DNA from: Desulfobacterales bacterium
Lineage (GTDB): Bacteria > Desulfobacterota > Desulfobacteria > Desulfobacterales > BuS5
Length of the DNA: 21,329 nucleotides
NCBI GenBank assembly: GCA_020056865.1
Contig: JAGVGX010000183.1
Span: 1-21,329 of the forward strand
Reading direction: 5' to 3'
Part shown: piece by piece, positions 17,832 to 21,329 of the stretch
Position numbering within the stretch: the stretch's first letter is position 1
Layout: every line of letters starts with the position of its first letter
Position numbers and translations under genes: made by a program
The notes under the pieces: generated by a model
The model's input: the letters and a program-made list of their open reading frames with translations, nothing else
What the model was told of the DNA's origin: nothing
Databases searched by the model: none

Positions 17832-17874
17832 AAGCTGCAAATTTAAGTGTTGTGGATTTGCAGCTTATTTTTTT
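17832..17874 (+). terminator. Intrinsic terminator of the rplU-gpmI operon
   Basis: A perfect 11-bp stem (AAGCTGCAAAT at 17832-17842 with ATTTGCAGCTT at 17856-17866) encloses a 13-nt loop and is followed by seven T residues (17868-17874). It lies between the convergent ends of gpmI and ppdK. On the minus strand the same hairpin is followed only by TTTATC, so it is a weaker terminator for ppdK. Confidence 0.85.
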
Positions 17875-17883
17875 GCGATTGCG

Positions 17884-20613
17884 TTATGCTTTTTTCTCAA
17901 GAAGCGCAGCATGGGCTGCAGCGAGACGGGCAACCGGCACACGGAAGGGTGAACATGACACATAATCAAGCCCCAGATTATGACAAAAGAAAATAGACTG
18001 GGGATCGCCGCCGTGCTCCCCGCAAATACCACATTCAAGATCGGGCCTTTGCGTTCTTCCTTTTTTGATAGCTATTTCCATTAACTGCCCCACGCCGTCT
18101 TTATCAATTGTAGCAAAAGGGTTGTCAGGAAGTATCCCGGATTCAAGATATTCAATCAAAAAAACAGCTTCGGCATCATCTCTTGAAAGGCCAAAAGCGG
18201 TTTGTGTCAGGTCGTTGGTTCCAAAAGAAAAGAACTCGGCATATTCTGCTATCTGGTCTGCGGTTAATGCCGCACGTGGGATTTCAATCATGGTTCCGAA
18301 CTTATAGTTGATATCGATACGATGTTCTTCCATAACTTTTTTGGCTTCTTTTTTAAGCACATCAAGCTGAACTTTTAATTCATTGGCATGGGAAATAAAA
18401 GGGATCATGATTTTTGGTAATACTTTGACTCCGGCTTTTCTGACCAGGCATGCTGCTTCAAATATTGCGCGAACCTGCATTAAGGTTATTTCGGGAATAT
18501 GAATGCCAAGGCGAACACCCCGCAATCCGAGCATAGGGTTTTCTTCTCTAAGTTTTTCAACGCGATGTAAAATCTTTTCTTTGTCTTTGAACTGTTGCAA
18601 AAGCATGTTGATCGCTTCAAGGTTTCCAGCATGCTGAAGCCGGATTTTTATATCAGAAAGGTCTCTCATTAACTCTATTTGATTGGGAAGAAATTCATGC
18701 AAAGGCGGATCAATGAGTCTGATGATTACCGGCAAACCATCCATAACACGGAAAAGGCCCTCAAAGTCATTTCGCTGAAACGGAAGCAGTGCGTCAATCG
18801 CCTCGCGCTGGTCAACCGGCAGATCAGCCATAATCATTTTCTGTACTAAAGGGAGCCGTTCTGCCTCCATAAACATGTGCTCAGTTCTGCACAAGCCAAT
18901 TCCTTCAGCTCCGTAATTACGAGCCCGCTTTGCATCTGAAGGGTAGTCGGCATTTGCCCATACCCCAAGTTTTCTAAAATCATCCGCCCATGATAAAAGC
19001 GTAATCAGCCATTTGTCATTTAAATCCGGGATGGTGCTGCTGAGTTGACCTAAAAAAACTTCTCCTGTAGAACCGTCTACGGAAATCCAGTCGCCCTCGT
19101 TAATAATGGTTCCATTGACTTCAATAAGGCGTTTATTCATTTGTATATTAAGATCTTTAACGCCTACAACAGCAGGCTTTCCAAACTGACGCGCAACCAG
19201 TGCCGCATGACTCGTTCGCCCGCCCCTGCCTGTAAGTATGCCTTTTGCTGCAAGCATGCCATGGACATCGTCCGGTTTGGTTTCAGGGCGAACCATGATA
19301 ACATCTCTGCCTTCTTTGCCCCATTCCTCAGCAAGATCTGCATCAAGTGCTACAACACCACAAGCTGCACCCGGAGAAACATTAATACCGATAGCCATTA
19401 AATGGCCTTTTTCTTTGGCATCCTTTTTGGCATCAATATTAAACTGAGGATGTAAAAAAAAATCAACCTGTTCAGGCTTTACACGCAACACCGCTTCCTC
19501 TCTGGAGATTAACCCTTCATTGGTCATATCAACTGCTATCCGAACAGATGCCTGGGCTGTTCTTTTACCATCTCTGGTTTGCAGCATCCACAACTTACCC
19601 TTTTCAATTGTAAATTCCACATCCTGCATTTCACCATAATGCTTTTCCAGACGCTTTACGATTCGCTCGAACTCTGCATATGCAGCGGGCATTTCTTCTT
19701 TCATTAAGGAAATATCTTTGGTAATATGCGTTCCTGCAACAACATCCTCGCCCTGGGCATTAATCAGGTAATCACCTTCAATGTGCTTTTCACCGGTGGA
19801 TCCATTTCTCGTCATAGCAACACCGGTTGCAGAATCATCCCCCATATTGCCAAACACCATGGTAACGATATTGACAGCTGTACCTAAGTCATGCGGAATC
19901 CTGGCAGCATGTCTATAATCAAAAGCCCGCTTGCCGTTCCAGCTTTTGAAAACTGCTTCAGTAGCCAGCATAAGCTGAATATATGGATCTTGAGGAAAAT
20001 CGAGATTGGTTTTCTTTTTAAATACTTTTTTAAATTTTTCCGCTAAATTTTTCCACTCATCAGCCTGTAATTCAGCCTCAGATTCAACGCCGGCTTTTGC
20101 CTTGGCTTCTTCAATCAGCTCTTCAAAAAATTTGTCGGAAACGCCCATAACAACAATGCCGAACATCTGTACAAGACGCCTGTAAGAATCGTAAACAAAC
20201 CGCTTATCGCCGGTCAGTTCAATCATGGCTTTGGCGGTTTGATCATTTAATCCAATGTTTAATACCGTATCCATCATGCCAGGCATTGAAAACTTGGCAC
20301 CTGAACGGCAGGAAACAAGCAAAGGATTTTTTTTGCCTCCAAAGTTTTTCCCTGTTTCCGATTCTATTACATTCAGTGCTTTCTGGGCCTGTTCCCACAT
20401 ATCTTTAGGGAATATTTCGCCCAGTTTAATATATTCGTTGCATGCTTCTGATGTAATGGTAAATCCGGGAGGAACCGGAACGTCGATTCTTACCATTTCA
20501 GCAAGATTTGCCCCTTTGCCACCAAGCAGCCCTCGAACATCATCCCAATTGCCGCCTACATGCTTTTCAGCTTGATCAACCTCATTAAATAGATATACCC
20601 ATTTTTTTCCCAT
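17884..20613 (-). CDS. ppdK: Pyruvate, phosphate dikinase
   Basis: PpdK interconverts pyruvate, ATP and phosphate with PEP, AMP and pyrophosphate. In anaerobes it can serve gluconeogenesis or an ATP-sparing glycolysis. The 909-residue protein has an N-terminal ATP-grasp domain (GGKGANLAEM, then PGFTITSEAC; later ATGVAMTRNGSTGE), the swivelling phosphohistidine domain with His469 in GGRTSHAALVARQFGKPAV, and a C-terminal PEP/pyruvate TIM barrel with GLCRTEHMF, a FGTNDLTQ block and the catalytic Cys864 in CGEHGGDP. ATG 20613 has AGGAG ten bases upstream (20624-20628). The usual length is about 875-900, so it is complete. It has no co-directional neighbour here. Confidence 0.98.
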   Translation of the reverse strand: MGKKWVYLFNEVDQAEKHVGGNWDDVRGLLGGKGANLAEMVRIDVPVPPGFTITSEACNEYIKLGEIFPKDMWEQAQKALNVIESETGKNFGGKKNPLLVSCRSGAKFSMPGMMDTVLNIGLNDQTAKAMIELTGDKRFVYDSYRRLVQMFGIVVMGVSDKFFEELIEEAKAKAGVESEAELQADEWKNLAEKFKKVFKKKTNLDFPQDPYIQLMLATEAVFKSWNGKRAFDYRHAARIPHDLGTAVNIVTMVFGNMGDDSATGVAMTRNGSTGEKHIEGDYLINAQGEDVVAGTHITKDISLMKEEMPAAYAEFERIVKRLEKHYGEMQDVEFTIEKGKLWMLQTRDGKRTAQASVRIAVDMTNEGLISREEAVLRVKPEQVDFFLHPQFNIDAKKDAKEKGHLMAIGINVSPGAACGVVALDADLAEEWGKEGRDVIMVRPETKPDDVHGMLAAKGILTGRGGRTSHAALVARQFGKPAVVGVKDLNIQMNKRLIEVNGTIINEGDWISVDGSTGEVFLGQLSSTIPDLNDKWLITLLSWADDFRKLGVWANADYPSDAKRARNYGAEGIGLCRTEHMFMEAERLPLVQKMIMADLPVDQREAIDALLPFQRNDFEGLFRVMDGLPVIIRLIDPPLHEFLPNQIELMRDLSDIKIRLQHAGNLEAINMLLQQFKDKEKILHRVEKLREENPMLGLRGVRLGIHIPEITLMQVRAIFEAACLVRKAGVKVLPKIMIPFISHANELKVQLDVLKKEAKKVMEEHRIDINYKFGTMIEIPRAALTADQIAEYAEFFSFGTNDLTQTAFGLSRDDAEAVFLIEYLESGILPDNPFATIDKDGVGQLMEIAIKKGRTQRPDLECGICGEHGGDPQSIFFCHNLGLDYVSCSPFRVPVARLAAAHAALLEKKA

Positions 20614-20693
20614 GTATCATATGCTCCTTAATTTTTTTGAAAAATAGATACAGAAAATTATCAAAAAATGCAACTATAATTCAAAAACATATT

Positions 20694-20723
20694 TGATATG
20701 CATAAACCAATATACACATATCA
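20694..20723. promoter_or_regulatory. 7-bp inverted repeat upstream of ppdK
   Basis: TGATATG (20694-20700) and CATATCA (20717-20723) form a perfect inverted repeat with a 16-bp spacer. The half-site centres are 23 bp apart, about two helical turns. It lies 80-110 bp upstream of the ppdK start in the AT-rich divergent gap (20614-20869). It could bind a dimeric regulator, but the region is so AT-rich that chance is possible. Confidence 0.2.
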
Positions 20724-20810
20724 GCTTGATAATAGTTTACTTTTTTATTTTATATCATAAACAGTATTATCAGGCTTTATTTTAAATCAAGTTTTCATTA
20801 AACATACCGA

Positions 20811-20816
20811 TATAAT
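20811..20816 (+). promoter_or_regulatory. Candidate -10 element for the acidic repeat protein
   Basis: A perfect TATAAT lies 54 bp before the ATG at 20870, but no good -35 hexamer is found 16-18 bp upstream. It is the best promoter signal for the last gene and remains weak evidence in AT-rich DNA. I did not find a clear ppdK promoter on the other strand. Confidence 0.3.
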
Positions 20817-20869
20817 TATCATGACTAATTTATTATTGATATAACCTGAGCAAACAGATTGCGATTTTA

Positions 20870-21329
20870 ATGATTAATACCATGGAACTTTCGCCCAAGC
20901 AGGACAAAATGGATCAGATCATTGCTGATCTGAGCAGTGATATAGACGAGATCAATCATAATACCGATACAATAAATTCTGCTGGCTTTACTGCGCCGGT
21001 TTTGTCTGAACAGGACAGAATGGAGCAGATCATTGCTGAACTGAGCAATAATATAGATGAGATCAATCATAATTCCAATAAAAATGATCCTGCTGATCCT
21101 GAACCGGTATTGGAAAAACCGGACAAAGCAGATGAAGCTGTTTCAGATCTAAGCACTGATGCAGGGGTGACGGATGCTGATGCAGATACGATTTCTTCAT
21201 ATTCAGAAAAACAGGATGATAATAATGACCCTGATGATTTTTGTGTATTGGATGATGAAGAAATTGAAGAATTTGATGTTGATAGTTTGTGTGAATCAAA
21301 TGACGAAAACGAGACCCAAGGCAAGTTGG
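20870..21329 (+). CDS. Acidic repeat-containing protein of unknown function, partial
   Basis: The frame is open from 20840 to the right edge; 153 residues are visible and the C-terminus is missing. I do not recognise the family. Residues 11-33 and 48-70 are a tandem duplication with a 37-residue (111-nt) period; the two 69-nt DNA copies differ at eight positions. A third, degraded copy begins near residue 84. In both good copies, hydrophobic residues follow a 4-3-4-3 spacing (Met14, Ile18, Leu21, Ile25, Ile28; Met51, Ile55, Leu58, Ile62, Ile65), which suggests short amphipathic or coiled-coil helices. Residues 113-148 are half Asp or Glu. There is no signal peptide or membrane segment. ATG 20870 is the first in frame; ATG 20882 is the alternative, and neither has a clear ribosome site. 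It diverges from ppdK. Confidence 0.7.
   Translation, partial: MINTMELSPKQDKMDQIIADLSSDIDEINHNTDTINSAGFTAPVLSEQDRMEQIIAELSNNIDEINHNSNKNDPADPEPVLEKPDKADEAVSDLSTDAGVTDADADTISSYSEKQDDNNDPDDFCVLDDEEIEEFDVDSLCESNDENETQGKL

Noticed and set aside
20900..21079. The 111-nt spaced repeats as a CRISPR array or mobile-element repeat
   Set aside because: Only two good copies exist, they differ at several bases, and they keep one reading frame with a conserved protein pattern. They are an internal gene duplication.
21063..21324. Two minus-strand frames, Ser-rich and His/Gln-rich, at the right end
   Set aside because: They are antisense readings of the Asp/Glu-rich GAT/GAA codons of the plus-strand repeat protein. 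The plus frame is open for over 480 bases, starts before the repeats and keeps their heptad pattern.

Overview
This window is a stretch of housekeeping chromosome from an AT-rich Gram-negative anaerobe. It most resembles a sulfate-reducing Desulfobacterales/Desulfobacterota genome. I infer this from the tri-domain PlsC-ACP-AMP-ligase protein, the aminotransferase-hom-thrH cluster, the rplU-rpmA-obgE-proB-proA-nadD-rsfS-gpmI order, pyruvate phosphate dikinase and LPS heptose synthesis (hldE). No similarity search was possible. I see no insertion sequence, phage, CRISPR, tRNA or rRNA.

Layout. Bases 1-1908 (minus) hold a lipid acyltransferase/acyl-ACP synthetase that runs off the left edge. A divergent gap leads to nagZ (plus), which ends in an intrinsic terminator overlapping the stop codon of convergent tsaD. 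purM and tsaD form a minus-strand pair. A divergent promoter region at 5191-5408 separates purM from a plus-strand series: an AlaC-like aminotransferase, hom, thrH, ybgC, hldE and a DUF167 gene. A strong sigma70-like promoter at 10954-10983 and a leader of about 125 nt then drive a tightly packed second plus-strand operon: rplU, rpmA, obgE, proB, proA, nadD, rsfS, gpmI. It ends in a strong hairpin terminator. ppdK converges on that terminator from the minus strand. After another AT-rich divergent gap, a plus-strand acidic, repeat-containing protein of unknown function begins at 20870 and runs off the right edge.

How the genes work together. The first plus-strand series joins alanine/aspartate-family amino-acid metabolism (aminotransferase, homoserine dehydrogenase, ThrH as the likely homoserine-phosphorylating enzyme) to a hotdog thioesterase and LPS heptose activation. 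The second joins ribosome maturation (L21, L27, ObgE, RsfS) to proline synthesis (ProB, ProA), NAD synthesis (NadD) and phosphoglycerate mutase. gpmI and ppdK flank one terminator and supply two interconversions of lower glycolysis/gluconeogenesis. TsaD makes t6A-modified tRNA, PurM acts in purine synthesis and NagZ in peptidoglycan recycling.

The least explained item is the acidic protein at the right end. It carries two near-identical 37-residue units (a third is degenerate) with heptad-spaced hydrophobic residues. Most of the rest is conventional, and I do not see a clear new multi-gene system.
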